Shown in pieces: positions 15,780 through 23,314 of a stretch of DNA of 39,724 nucleotides (the first letter of the stretch is position 1; every line of letters starts with the position of its first letter). The translations under genes were made by a program, and so were the position numbers. The DNA lies in assembly GCA_024653485.1 (NCBI GenBank), contig JANLFY010000020.1:1-39724 (forward strand). Reading direction: 5' to 3'. The DNA is from Bacillota bacterium. GTDB taxonomy: Bacteria > Bacillota > SHA-98 > UBA4971. The notes under the pieces are model-generated. The model was not told where the DNA came from. It saw nothing but the letters and a program-made list of their open reading frames with translations, and searched no databases.

Positions 15780-17018
15780 TCATCTGCCTGTCCACAGGAA
15801 TTCATAGAAGAACTTGATCACCAGACTCCCGAACGGATCCTTCATCTGGCTCCTCGGCTCGGGCGCCGTTACTGATTTCCCCATTTCCAGCAACAATGAT
15901 TCGTCCACCTCGCCGATGAGCGTGAACTCGTACCCCGCTGCCTGCCATCGCAGGAGCTTGGCATCCTTGTAGTCGGCAAGCCTTCCCCTGGCGCTGTCAA
16001 GCGAGACTTGCCTGCCCATGGCTGCCACACTGAGCTGGTCCGGGCTCCCCCCGGAGGCACCGGGTCTCCGGTCTGCCCGAGGCACCGGCGGCGCCACGAA
16101 GAAGGAAATGGTGTTGAGCCCGTCCGTATAGCGCACGTGAGCCACCTCGGCTTCTCCGCGCCTCGTGAGCGTCCCGCCTTCGAGAACGTACCCCGCCGGC
16201 ACGAAGCCTGGCACGGGCACTGGGAAACCCGCCATCCTCTGGAGCTCTTCCAGTGGCATCAGGTTCTCTGCGAGAGGGAGCGTCACTATCGCCACCCCAG
16301 GCGGGACTTGTATTCTGAACGCGTCGTCGTCGATAGCAGGCGAGAACTCGATGTTGTTGTAGAATGACGCAGACGACAGGAACCCATTCGGCCTGTGTTT
16401 CTCCGTCCTAAGGATGAAAGGCAGCTCCGTGTCAACCCAGATCGTCCTCGACGGGTTCCCGGGATGCACCGGCTTCAGCTTTATCACGTGTGCCCGCCGA
16501 CCCGCAAGGTTCTCGGTGGATATCAAAGAGACGGAGTAGTTCCGTTCGATGAGCGAGAGCGCGCTGCCGCCCGCGGCCGAGACCGTACCAGGCCCGCTGC
16601 CCGACGGCTTCTGCCGGCGGGCAGCTTCAGACATCGCTCCGGGCATATGGAAGACGACTCCAAGCGACGGCTCGTAATGCCACATTGATTCTCCGTCCGA
16701 GATGACCACGCGGTAGCCGGACGTGGCCGTCACGGAAGGAAGGTATTCCGTCCTGGTGAGGTTCGGGGCCTTGTGTACGACGTTGGTTATGCACGCGCTG
16801 CTTCCTGTGGGATACCACAGGATCACCGTCTGGGTGCCTCTGAAGCTGACCTCGTCGCCCCTCTCTATCACGGCCCTTAGCAAAGCTCGGGCAAGAGCTG
16901 AGTCAGACCCCAGGCTGGTGTTCGTTTGTGTCTCCGCCGCCGGCTGGCAGACCACGAGCCCGGCCAGGACCGTGACGACGAGGGCTAGGATCGCCGCAGC
17001 AGCCGACCTCTTGCTCAT
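15780..17018 (-). CDS. RseB/MucB-like regulator of sigma-factor activity
   Basis: This 412-residue exported protein has an N-terminal hydrophobic segment (residues 7-25) and then a MucB/RseB-type lipoprotein-like beta domain, about residues 50-240. The RVVISDGESMWHYEP block and WVDTELPFILRTEKH are characteristic of this LolA/RseB fold. The C-terminal third (GFVPAGYVLEGGTL onwards) resembles the domain that follows in RseB and DUF4367 proteins. In proteobacteria RseB binds the periplasmic part of the anti-sigma factor and protects it from cleavage. Here the gene lies directly after the anti-sigma gene and before the HtrA protease, supporting the same role. The ATG has AAGGTGA upstream. Its action outside the cytoplasmic membrane is inferred from the signal segment. 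Confidence 0.8.
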   Translation of the reverse strand: MSKRSAAAAILALVVTVLAGLVVCQPAAETQTNTSLGSDSALARALLRAVIERGDEVSFRGTQTVILWYPTGSSACITNVVHKAPNLTRTEYLPSVTATSGYRVVISDGESMWHYEPSLGVVFHMPGAMSEAARRQKPSGSGPGTVSAAGGSALSLIERNYSVSLISTENLAGRRAHVIKLKPVHPGNPSRTIWVDTELPFILRTEKHRPNGFLSSASFYNNIEFSPAIDDDAFRIQVPPGVAIVTLPLAENLMPLEELQRMAGFPVPVPGFVPAGYVLEGGTLTRRGEAEVAHVRYTDGLNTISFFVAPPVPRADRRPGASGGSPDQLSVAAMGRQVSLDSARGRLADYKDAKLLRWQAAGYEFTLIGEVDESLLLEMGKSVTAPEPRSQMKDPFGSLVIKFFYEFLWTGR

Positions 17019-17075
17019 GATGGGGTGGTCACCTTCCGTGAGTGCTCCCGCATACTCCCGCTCACTCGCCCCGGC

Positions 17076-17804
17076 TTACTTTGGGTACGATATGAGCGTG
17101 AACTCGTTGCCAGTGAAGTCGTGAAACGAGGAAGACGGGGACGGTGCGCCTTTGAGATCTCGCGAGCGCGTGCCTTCGCTCCACGTCTCCAGACTTGACC
17201 GCTCCAGCAAGTCGGACGTATACATCGTGACCGCCTGGCCGGTTACCACGAATCCCACAGAGGTCTTGTCGGACAGAGGCCTGTCGTACTCAGAGATGAC
17301 GTAGTCACGGAAATACGGTCCTATACTGTCCATCCCGGCTATCCCGGAGGATACTTGAGCTTCGGCAGGCTTTCTGTAGGAGTTCCAGACCATCGGCATG
17401 GCCGCGAGCGCAAGAGCCAGGAAAGCCGGCACGAGCACCCTCAACGTCGGTATCGAAAACAGGCGCTTGCCCGAGCCTCCTATCTCAGCGTGGCCAGGCG
17501 TTTTCCACCATGACCCGAGTGAAGGAGATCGTCCGGTCGAGCCAGACGGCCTCTCCCCGCTGGCTGCAAAGCCGTTCTCCGCGGCGACCATGCCCAGCCT
17601 CTCGCGCAGTTCGGGCCAGAACTCCTTTGGGAGCTCGGCAGCCTTCAGCGTGCCGAGGAGCTCCTTGGTGGCTCTGAGCGACTCGTACTCTTGTGAGCAC
17701 TCCTCGCAGAACGCGAGATGCAGCTCGACTTGGCGGAATTCGTCGAACCCGAGTTCCTTGTCAAGGTATGCTGACATGAGGCTCATGGCCTTCTCGCATG
17801 TCAT
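17076..17804 (-). CDS. Zinc-finger anti-sigma factor (zf-HC2)
   Basis: This 242-residue membrane-bound anti-sigma factor has the ZAS zinc motif in the cytoplasmic N-terminus: Cys3, and then HLAFCEEC giving the HxxxCxxC pattern. One membrane segment follows near residue 130 (LRVLVPAFLALALAAMP), and the remaining 95 residues would be outside the membrane. That topology suits binding of the sigma factor inside and of the RseB-like protein outside. The start is the ATG at 17804, five nucleotides after the sigma stop codon, with AGGTGGTGA as ribosome-binding site overlapping the end of the sigma gene. An earlier start would overlap the sigma gene by more than 100 bp and is rejected. Confidence 0.88.
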   Translation of the reverse strand: MTCEKAMSLMSAYLDKELGFDEFRQVELHLAFCEECSQEYESLRATKELLGTLKAAELPKEFWPELRERLGMVAAENGFAASGERPSGSTGRSPSLGSWWKTPGHAEIGGSGKRLFSIPTLRVLVPAFLALALAAMPMVWNSYRKPAEAQVSSGIAGMDSIGPYFRDYVISEYDRPLSDKTSVGFVVTGQAVTMYTSDLLERSSLETWSEGTRSRDLKGAPSPSSSFHDFTGNEFTLISYPK

Positions 17805-17809
17805 TGCGA

Positions 17810-18415
17810 TCACCACCTGGCCCCGGCCTCGGCGGTTGGCTTCACATATGGCGTAAGCCTCTCGCGCAGGAGCCTTCGACCTCTGTGTATGCGCGACCTG
17901 ACGGTGCCGATGGAGCACCTGAGTATTCCGCTGATTTCCTCGTAGGAGAAGCCTTCGAGGTCATACAAGATCACGGCCAGCCGGTAGTTGATCGGCAGGG
18001 ACCGAAGAGCCGCTTGAACCTGTCCCGCGAGCTCGTTTTGTTCGGCGACATCCTCCGGGTTGTTGGACCAATCAGGCAGCGCCTTTTCCACCTGGCCGCT
18101 TGCGGTGGGGATCGGTTCGTCCAGGGACTCGAACCTCACGTTACGCTGCTTTCGGAGCCTGTCGATGTACAGGTTCGCGGCGATCCTGAAGAGCCATTTC
18201 TCAAACGACGTGCCGAGTTGGAACCTGCCAAATCCCCTGTACGCCCTCAACAGCGCTTCCTGGGCCAGATCCTTCGCCTCGTCGGGATTGCCCGTCAGCC
18301 TGAGCGCGACGTTGTACAGCTTGCGATCATGACGTTTGACTAGTTCCTCGAAAGCCCGCACATCGCTTTCTTTGTAGCGGACTCCGGCAAGGGCCTCCGT
18401 GTTCAGCACGCCCAA
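17810..18415 (-). CDS. ECF (sigma-70 group 4, RpoE-like) sigma factor
   Basis: This 201-residue extracytoplasmic-function sigma factor has region 2, about residues 18-95. It includes the core-binding AKDLAQEALLRAYRGF and the -10 recognition stretch FEKWLFRIAANLYIDRLRK. Region 4, about 130-185, has YRLAVILYDLEGFSYEEISGIL and the helix-turn-helix GTVRSRIHRGRRLL. The annotated start is a TTG; a GTG two codons later is equally possible, and no strong ribosome-binding site decides it. It heads a four-gene minus-strand operon with its anti-sigma factor, an RseB-like protein and HtrA. An ECF-type promoter 54 bp upstream points to autoregulation. Confidence 0.9.
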   Translation of the reverse strand: MGVLNTEALAGVRYKESDVRAFEELVKRHDRKLYNVALRLTGNPDEAKDLAQEALLRAYRGFGRFQLGTSFEKWLFRIAANLYIDRLRKQRNVRFESLDEPIPTASGQVEKALPDWSNNPEDVAEQNELAGQVQAALRSLPINYRLAVILYDLEGFSYEEISGILRCSIGTVRSRIHRGRRLLRERLTPYVKPTAEAGARW

Positions 18416-18468
18416 CCACCCGCTTCTCTGCCGTCCCGGTACCGGGCCGGGGCCTCATTCACTCACTA

Positions 18469-18495
18469 CAAACGCTACGCCACCTCAAAAGTTCC
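18469..18495 (-). promoter_or_regulatory. ECF-type promoter for the stress operon
   Basis: On the minus strand GGAACTT (18489-18495) is followed 14 bp later by CGTTTG (18469-18474). GGAACTT is the classical -35 element of RpoE-like sigma factors, and CGT is a common start of their -10 element. The promoter lies upstream of the ECF sigma gene, so autoregulation is the simplest reading. A KpnI-type palindrome (CCCGGTACCGGG) lies between it and the gene. Confidence 0.6.
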
Positions 18496-18765
18496 GCCCA
18501 CCGCGCGTCGTCGATAGCGCGATATCGGCCGCACGTGGTTCCAGGTCGAATGCCAGTTCCATGCGCGGCAGTCGGATGCGCCTTGAAGTATACAGATCTT
18601 AGCGTGGGCACGCAACATGAGTACGCGGCAAACGGAGCAAGGCGCAAGCGGAATTGGGCGAGGAAGAGCAGAGAGCGGAAGAAATGGGTGCGGACGGGTG
18701 TGTACCTGGCACCCGTGCGGGACCCCGACCGCGAGAGAATTCGGAAAGTCAGATTCTCCCTCCCG
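18496..18765. other. Intergenic region between folD and the sigma-factor operon
   Basis: No convincing gene is seen. A 7-bp hairpin (ACGGGTG at 18694-18700 with CACCCGT at 18710-18716) lies 50 bp past the folD stop and could be a weak terminator, without a T-run. A short CGATA...TATCG inverted repeat lies just upstream of the ECF promoter, near 18521-18536, and could be a binding site. Confidence 0.35.
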
Positions 18766-19635
18766 TCAACGCACAGCTCTCTCCGCAGCTATGAGCGTAT
18801 TCTTCATGAGCATAGCTATGGTCATGGGCCCGACGCCGCCGGGCACGGGCGTGATGGAACCTGCGACTTCGCTCGCGGAGTCGAACTTCACGTCGCCTAC
18901 CAGCTTGCGCTTGCCACCCTCGCTCGTGCCCACCTCATTGACTCCGACATCGATCACGACTGCGCCGGGCTTGATGTAACTCGCATCAACCATTTCTGGT
19001 TTGCCGACGGCGACCACGAGGATGTCGGCCTCCCGGCAGACCCCCGGGAGATCGCGGGTGCGCGAGTGGCACACGGTCACCGTGGCGTGTTCGGCCAAGA
19101 GCAAGACGGCCACGGGCTTGCCGACGATGTTGCTTCTGCCGACCACTACTGCGCGCTTGCCCTTGAGGTCCACGCCAGTTCTCTTGATCAGCTCAAGGAT
19201 GCCCGCTGGCGTGCATGGCACGAAGCACTCTGCGCCCACGAGCAGCTTGCCTACGTTCACAGGATGAAACCCGTCCACGTCCTTGCGCGGGTCGATGGCC
19301 TCGAGCACTCGTCCCTCGTCGAGATGATCGGGAAGAGGCAATTGGACAAGGATCCCGTGTATCCGGGGATCCTCGTTCAGACGTCTTATCAGCGAGAGCA
19401 GTTCCTCCTGGGTTGTAGTGGCGGGAAGCGCGTGTTCCTCTGAGTAGATACCCAGGGCATGGCACGCCTTCTTCTTGCTGTCCACGTACACTCTGGATGC
19501 GGGGTCGTCGCCCACGATGACCACCGCGAGTCCGGGCGGAAACCCGTGCTTACTCACGAAATCCTGCACCCCCGCCGCCACTTCCGTCCGGACGTCCTTC
19601 GCCACGGCCTTACCGTCGATGATTGTCGCAGCCAT
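18766..19635 (-). CDS. folD: Bifunctional methylenetetrahydrofolate dehydrogenase/methenyltetrahydrofolate cyclohydrolase
   Basis: This 289-residue cytoplasmic enzyme interconverts 5,10-methylene- and 10-formyl-tetrahydrofolate with NADP. The active-site block [12 protein letters not shown] contains Tyr50 and the catalytic Lys56. Other signatures are [23 protein letters not shown] and the nucleotide-binding [11 protein letters not shown]. The length matches the family. The ATG at 19635 is chosen because GGGAGGGG lies upstream and the family starts here; an in-frame ATG seven codons earlier is less well supported. It follows murD by 25 bp on the same strand, so they are probably co-transcribed although the functions differ. 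Confidence 0.96.
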   Translation of the reverse strand: MAATIIDGKAVAKDVRTEVAAGVQDFVSKHGFPPGLAVVIVGDDPASRVYVDSKKKACHALGIYSEEHALPATTTQEELLSLIRRLNEDPRIHGILVQLPLPDHLDEGRVLEAIDPRKDVDGFHPVNVGKLLVGAECFVPCTPAGILELIKRTGVDLKGKRAVVVGRSNIVGKPVAVLLLAEHATVTVCHSRTRDLPGVCREADILVVAVGKPEMVDASYIKPGAVVIDVGVNEVGTSEGGKRKLVGDVKFDSASEVAGSITPVPGGVGPMTIAMLMKNTLIAAERAVR

Positions 19636-19660
19636 CTCCCCGACCCCTCCCACCATTGCT

Positions 19661-21055
19661 TCATCTCATTGAGCGCACTAGCTCTTTGAACCTGTCCCCG
19701 CGCTCCTTGTAGTTCCTGAACATGTCGAAGCTTGCGCAAGCTGGGGAGAGCAACACTACGTCTCCGGGCGAGGCTGCGCTCGCGGCGAGGCGGACCGCAT
19801 CCTCGAACGTGTCTGCCTCGACCTTCTGAACGAGCTTCCCCCGCCTCGCCTGGGCCTCCTCAATCGCCGCCCGTATCTGGGGCGCCGTCTCGCCCACCAG
19901 CACCACGGCTTTTGCCCTCTCAACAGCGGCGTCGGCGAATTCGTCGAATGGCACGTTCTTGCCCGACCCGCCCGCTATGACGACGACGGGCTCGCTGAAA
20001 GACTTGAGGCCGGCCACCGCCCGGCTGGGCGTTGTGGCTATTGAGTCATCGAAATACCTGACGCCGCCGACCTCCGCCACGAACTCGATGCGGTGCGCGA
20101 CCCCCCTGAACTCGCGTAGCACTTGGCGCAGCGGCCCGAAATCACATCCGCACAGCGCGGTGACCGCCGCCACCGCAAGCACGTTTTCAACGTTGTGCCC
20201 GCCCGGGAGCCGGATGTCTCGGCGGCTCGCAGCTATCTCCTCCCGGCCGCGGATCTCCACGATGATGTCGTCGCCGCGCAAGAATACGCCTCCGGGCGCC
20301 TCGCTTCGCCTCGAGAAGAAAACGCGGCCTCCTGGGCACTCATCCCCCATAGCGCGTGTGTGGACATTGTCGAAGTTCAGGACCGCGAAGTCGTCTCGGC
20401 CCTGGTATCTGAGGATATTCTTCTTGGCGTCCGCGTACTCCTCCATGGATCTGTGATGGTCCAGGTGGTTTGCGGTCAAGTTCAGCACTACGCCGATATG
20501 CGGGCTCTTGGACAACGGCTGCAATTGAAAGCTGGACAGCTCGAGCACTACGACGGAGTCCGGCGATATGTCGAAGACCTCCGACAAGAGCGGGTTTCCG
20601 ATATTGCCCCCCGTGAACACAGCCTTGCCCGCCGCTTTGAGGACCTCGCTCACCAGGGTGGTCGTGGTGGTCTTCCCGTCGCTCCCCGTGATCCCAACCA
20701 CCGGTGCTTCGCAGAGATCGAGGAAGAGCCCGACCTCATTCGACTGCCAGACTCCGCGCTCTCTTGCCCTCACAAGTTCGGGGATATCGAGCGGCATCCC
20801 CGGAGTGGGAAACACCATGTCGAAGTCCTCCAATCCGTCAAGGTACGAACGACCGAGCCTGAACTCCACGGGGAGGGCGGCGACGTTCTCGTACGCGTCA
20901 CCCAGCTCTTCCCTGGTCTTCATATCGCACGCCGTCACCTTGGCGCCAGCCTCGACAAGGAATCTTATCACAGGGGTGTTGCTTGCGCCGATGCCCAACA
21001 CGGCTGCGGTCTTGCCATTGAACTCAGCCATGTATCTTCTTTGTCTCTCAGTCAT
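19661..21055 (-). CDS. murD: UDP-N-acetylmuramoyl-L-alanine:D-glutamate ligase
   Basis: This 464-residue ATP-dependent ligase adds D-glutamate to UDP-MurNAc-L-Ala in peptidoglycan synthesis. The P-loop is [11 protein letters not shown] (121-131). The Mur ligase core motifs ELSSFQL and [10 protein letters not shown] follow, and the carbamylated lysine is expected in YADAKKNIL (about 211). The C-terminal domain has FDDSIATTP and [12 protein letters not shown]. The start at 21055 is preceded by a purine-rich AAAGGGCGAG. An ATG eight codons later is a close alternative that matches the common MurD N-terminus. The longer frame upstream is rejected because it lacks homology. No other dcw genes are adjacent, so murD is outside the usual cluster. 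Confidence 0.95.
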   Translation of the reverse strand: MTERQRRYMAEFNGKTAAVLGIGASNTPVIRFLVEAGAKVTACDMKTREELGDAYENVAALPVEFRLGRSYLDGLEDFDMVFPTPGMPLDIPELVRARERGVWQSNEVGLFLDLCEAPVVGITGSDGKTTTTTLVSEVLKAAGKAVFTGGNIGNPLLSEVFDISPDSVVVLELSSFQLQPLSKSPHIGVVLNLTANHLDHHRSMEEYADAKKNILRYQGRDDFAVLNFDNVHTRAMGDECPGGRVFFSRRSEAPGGVFLRGDDIIVEIRGREEIAASRRDIRLPGGHNVENVLAVAAVTALCGCDFGPLRQVLREFRGVAHRIEFVAEVGGVRYFDDSIATTPSRAVAGLKSFSEPVVVIAGGSGKNVPFDEFADAAVERAKAVVLVGETAPQIRAAIEEAQARRGKLVQKVEADTFEDAVRLAASAASPGDVVLLSPACASFDMFRNYKERGDRFKELVRSMR

Positions 21056-21186
21056 GGAACTCGCCCTTTCCCTTTGTTGCACAATTGCGGTAGAATATGG
21101 ACGAGACTTGCGAATAGCGTCCGCGAGCGCGATCCCTGCGAATCCCTCTCTGCCCCTTCGTATCCTTTCCGAAGGAGGGCTATCGT

Positions 21187-21678
21187 ATGGGGAAAACCCC
21201 AAGGAAGAGGCCCCGCGTCCAGATACATGCAAAGGGGTTTCGGAGACTCGTAAGGATCATAAACGCGCCGATCCTTGTGGGGTTCAGGTATCCTCCGACC
21301 CCCGAACCCGCTTGCTTCTGGTGGGGCGACAGATGCTATCGAATACTCCACATACTAAAACAGTACTGGGATCGCCCCCACAAGTATTACCTGGTCATCA
21401 CGAATATGGGGGCCTTCCAACTCTGCCGGGAGTTCCGCCCCCCAAACCCTGGCAGAAGGATCCCCGCTTTCAATTGGTGGCTCGTGGCGGAGTACGAGCT
21501 GTACACGCTGCCGAGATCGAAACGTCAACTCAAGGACCCCGACGCGCCGTGGTACTGGAAGCACACGATCTTCCCCCGAGAGAGCCGTAACAGGGATCGG
21601 GGGCCGGCGCACGGACGAAGACGGCCCACGGAGCGTGCAGCTGAAAGCCTCCACCAAGATACCGGCGCTGATGAGTAG
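21187..21678 (+). CDS. Conserved-looking protein of unknown function
   Basis: This encodes 163 residues with a basic N-terminus. A central part rich in aromatic residues (ACFWWGDRCYRI, YYLVITNMGAFQL, NWWLVAEYELYTL) has the look of small families in which a W-G-x-x-Y-x-V/I strand is followed by a short beta sheet, such as DUF6504. That assignment is only a resemblance. The ribosome-binding site GAAGGAGGG, 7 nt before the ATG, strongly supports translation. The last 35 residues are basic and low-complexity. It is divergent from murD. There is no signal peptide or membrane segment. Confidence 0.6.
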   Translation: MGKTPRKRPRVQIHAKGFRRLVRIINAPILVGFRYPPTPEPACFWWGDRCYRILHILKQYWDRPHKYYLVITNMGAFQLCREFRPPNPGRRIPAFNWWLVAEYELYTLPRSKRQLKDPDAPWYWKHTIFPRESRNRDRGPAHGRRRPTERAAESLHQDTGADE

Positions 21679-21786
21679 AGCCGTACCCTGAAGCAGACAC
21701 CCCGACGCCGATCCTCACTCAATACTCAATGCCGCCACAATCCCTAGCTACGGACGCTCTCACCATTTCGGTTTCCGCCGCGATCG

Positions 21787-22623
21787 TCACAACGTGGCGC
21801 TCAAGACCCCTTCCATGTCCGCCACCATGGCAATGCGCTCGTCTTCGAGCACGGCCGTCCCCAGGAGGTTCGGCCCGGCGAAAGCGGACGCGAGAGGCTC
21901 GACCTCCACGTCTCGCTTCCCGACGATCTCGTCCACCACCACGCCAACCTGCCGCTCCCCGTCGTTCACTATCACGACGTAGAGCCTGTCCGTCACGAGG
22001 GCTGCGGAAACATCCGCGCCCAGCACCCCGAGGGGCGTGCCCGACGCGTCCTTCACGGGCGTGGACACAGTGACGCAGAGCGAGTCCGTTGCCGCGGACA
22101 CGTACTTCTCGGAAACGCACGTCGCGCCCTGGATAGCGTTTCGGAACCACGATCGGGAGGACCAGTCCTGGCCAGACACCTCGAGCCCAGCCGCTGTCTC
22201 CAACACTCCCTTTCTCGTGAGCGGTCCGGCGACAAGACGACCGTCGCGCCTCACGACGAACGCGACTTCCAGGAACGGATGCGCCTCGAGAAGCTCAACG
22301 AGCGTCGCCAGCGCGGCACGCGGATTCATGGACACGACTCGATGGTCGAGGGCGGCCTTTTCCAGCACCGATTTGGCCTTGTTTGTTGCCTCGTCGATGC
22401 TGAGGTTCTGGCAGAAGTCTTGAAAGCCTGCCTTGCGATGCGTTCGCGTCGAGGCGAACACGTCGGACAGCCAGACAAGGGGGACGACTCGTCCCCGGAC
22501 GGTCATGGCGGCCTTACCCTTTGCCGCCTTCACGTCGGACCGCAGTGCACGCACAACCTCCACTACGTTGTCAAGCGGAAGCCCGTACAACCTCTCGTGT
22601 GCCGAGACCAGTAGCACGTTCAA
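21787..22623 (-). CDS. CheW-like protein interrupted by a Cache sensor domain
   Basis: This 278-residue protein has a TTG start with GGAGGT 8 nt upstream. Residues 1-56 read as the first half of a CheW fold (LLVSAHERLYGLPLDNVVEVVRAL, then GRVVPLVWLSDVF). Residues about 70-205 look like a Cache/PDC sensor: an amphipathic helix, EVAFVVRRDGRLVAG, then the typical W-x-x-R-x-W-F and V-S-E-K-Y-V-S-A run, and TVSTPVKDASGTPLGVLGADV. Residues 212-278 return to the second half of CheW/CheA-P5 (YVVIVNDGERQVGVVVDEIVGKRDVEV, then GTAVLEDERIAMVADM). So the sensor seems inserted between the two CheW subdomains. There is no signal peptide or membrane segment, so the Cache part would be cytoplasmic. It lies next to the flagellar/chemotaxis operon but is transcribed away from it. 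It might couple a soluble ligand directly to CheA. Confidence 0.75.
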   Translation of the reverse strand: MNVLLVSAHERLYGLPLDNVVEVVRALRSDVKAAKGKAAMTVRGRVVPLVWLSDVFASTRTHRKAGFQDFCQNLSIDEATNKAKSVLEKAALDHRVVSMNPRAALATLVELLEAHPFLEVAFVVRRDGRLVAGPLTRKGVLETAAGLEVSGQDWSSRSWFRNAIQGATCVSEKYVSAATDSLCVTVSTPVKDASGTPLGVLGADVSAALVTDRLYVVIVNDGERQVGVVVDEIVGKRDVEVEPLASAFAGPNLLGTAVLEDERIAMVADMEGVLSATL

Positions 22624-22798
22624 GGCGCACACCTCCGTTCTCCGCGTGTCCCGCGTGCTGGCAAGAATAGCGCGCGTACTGTATTCTCGCTCGCAGGCTT
22701 CATCTCCTGCAGGGCTGAGGGTGTCACAGGCGCCCGGGGCGCAAGGGCCGGGGTGCTGCTCGGTGGCGACGTGCGGACGCTCGGGCCTCAAGGTGTGA

Positions 22799-22828
22799 CC
22801 CGAGGTGGGCAAATCTTGCTCACCCGGG
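22799..22828. repeat. Inverted repeat upstream of the sigma-54 promoter
   Basis: A 13-bp imperfect stem with one bulge and a 3-nt loop (core GGTGGGCAA with TTGCTCACC) lies about 125-155 bp upstream of the -24 element. It may be an activator-binding site or an RNA hairpin for one of the divergent transcripts. Confidence 0.4.
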
Positions 22829-22866
22829 AAGGGCGTTCCGATGTAGGATCCCCGGAAGAATCCCTG

Positions 22867-22881
22867 GCGGTGGTTCACCGC
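22867..22881. promoter_or_regulatory. Possible enhancer-binding-protein site
   Basis: GCGGTG-GTT-CACCGC is a perfect 6-bp dyad centred about 80 bp upstream of the sigma-54 promoter. That is the usual position for the upstream activating sequence of an AAA+ enhancer-binding protein. The regulator gene is not in the window. Confidence 0.4.
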
Positions 22882-22952
22882 GACCGAGCATAGCTGGTGT
22901 GAGCGTTGGGTTTTGCACCCGGTGGGTCGCGGCCAGGTCGGTTGCCCCAGGG

Positions 22953-22969
22953 TTGGCACGCGAGTTGCT
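22953..22969 (+). promoter_or_regulatory. Sigma-54 promoter of the flagellar operon
   Basis: TTGGCACG-CGAG-TTGCT matches the -24/-12 consensus (YTGGCACG-N4-TTGCW) at all core positions, with GG and GC exactly 10 bp apart. Transcription would start near 22980, giving a 335-nt leader before flgF. It requires RpoN and an activator ATPase, neither of which is in the window. Confidence 0.8.
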
Positions 22970-22979
22970 ATGTCCATGA

Positions 22980-23314
22980 GGCGAGTGTTCTCCGCTCAAG
23001 GCATAAGGGCCCTTTGCCGCTCCTATCGGCGCTCTTGGCCCCCGGCTCCCGGTTCGCTACCGGGGATCGGGGCTCAGGCTTGCGGTCGCGGTGACGATGG
23101 CCGCCGCGGTCGCGGAGCCAGCTGCAAACGCACGCGGAGCTTGGCATGCGGAGGGAGTTCATTCCAGCACTTGGCCTGCGCGCGGCTGAAGGCTGGGCAC
23201 GGTGCGATGCGTGCACGACACACGGGCGATGAAGGCGGGTCTGCCGAGGACCCATCACCCGGCCACAACCCGAGGACCCGCCTGTGCTTGGGAAGTTGGG
23301 AAGGAGGTGACGGG
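22980..23314 (+). other. Long untranslated leader before flgF
   Basis: About 335 nt lie between the predicted sigma-54 start site and the flgF start. The region is open in the flgF frame but shows no protein similarity. A hairpin with an 8-bp stem (GGCGGGTC at 23234-23241 with GACCCGCC at 23275-23282) sits just ahead of the flgF ribosome-binding site AAGGAGGTGA (23300-23310). It may act in post-transcriptional control, for instance by CsrA, which is encoded at the end of the same operon; that is speculation. Confidence 0.35.

Noticed and set aside
18535-19443. 302-codon plus-strand frame
   Set aside because: It is antisense to folD and runs through its leader and terminator region; no family resemblance.
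21073-21095. Promoter TTGTTG...TAGAAT before the unknown gene at 21187
   Set aside because: The spacer is only 11 bp, too short for a sigma-A promoter, and no better -35 lies at 16-18 bp.
20123-21590. Two long plus-strand frames across murD
   Set aside because: Both are antisense to murD, whose Mur-ligase motifs are unambiguous.
23180-23198. Second sigma-54 promoter (TTGGCCTG...GGCTG)
   Set aside because: GG and GC are correctly spaced but the flanking -24 and -12 bases do not match, unlike the site at 22953-22969.
22906-23314. Upstream extension of flgF or a small ORF in its leader
   Set aside because: The frame is open but begins before the sigma-54 start site, shows no homology, and flgF has a near-ideal ribosome-binding site at 23300-23310.
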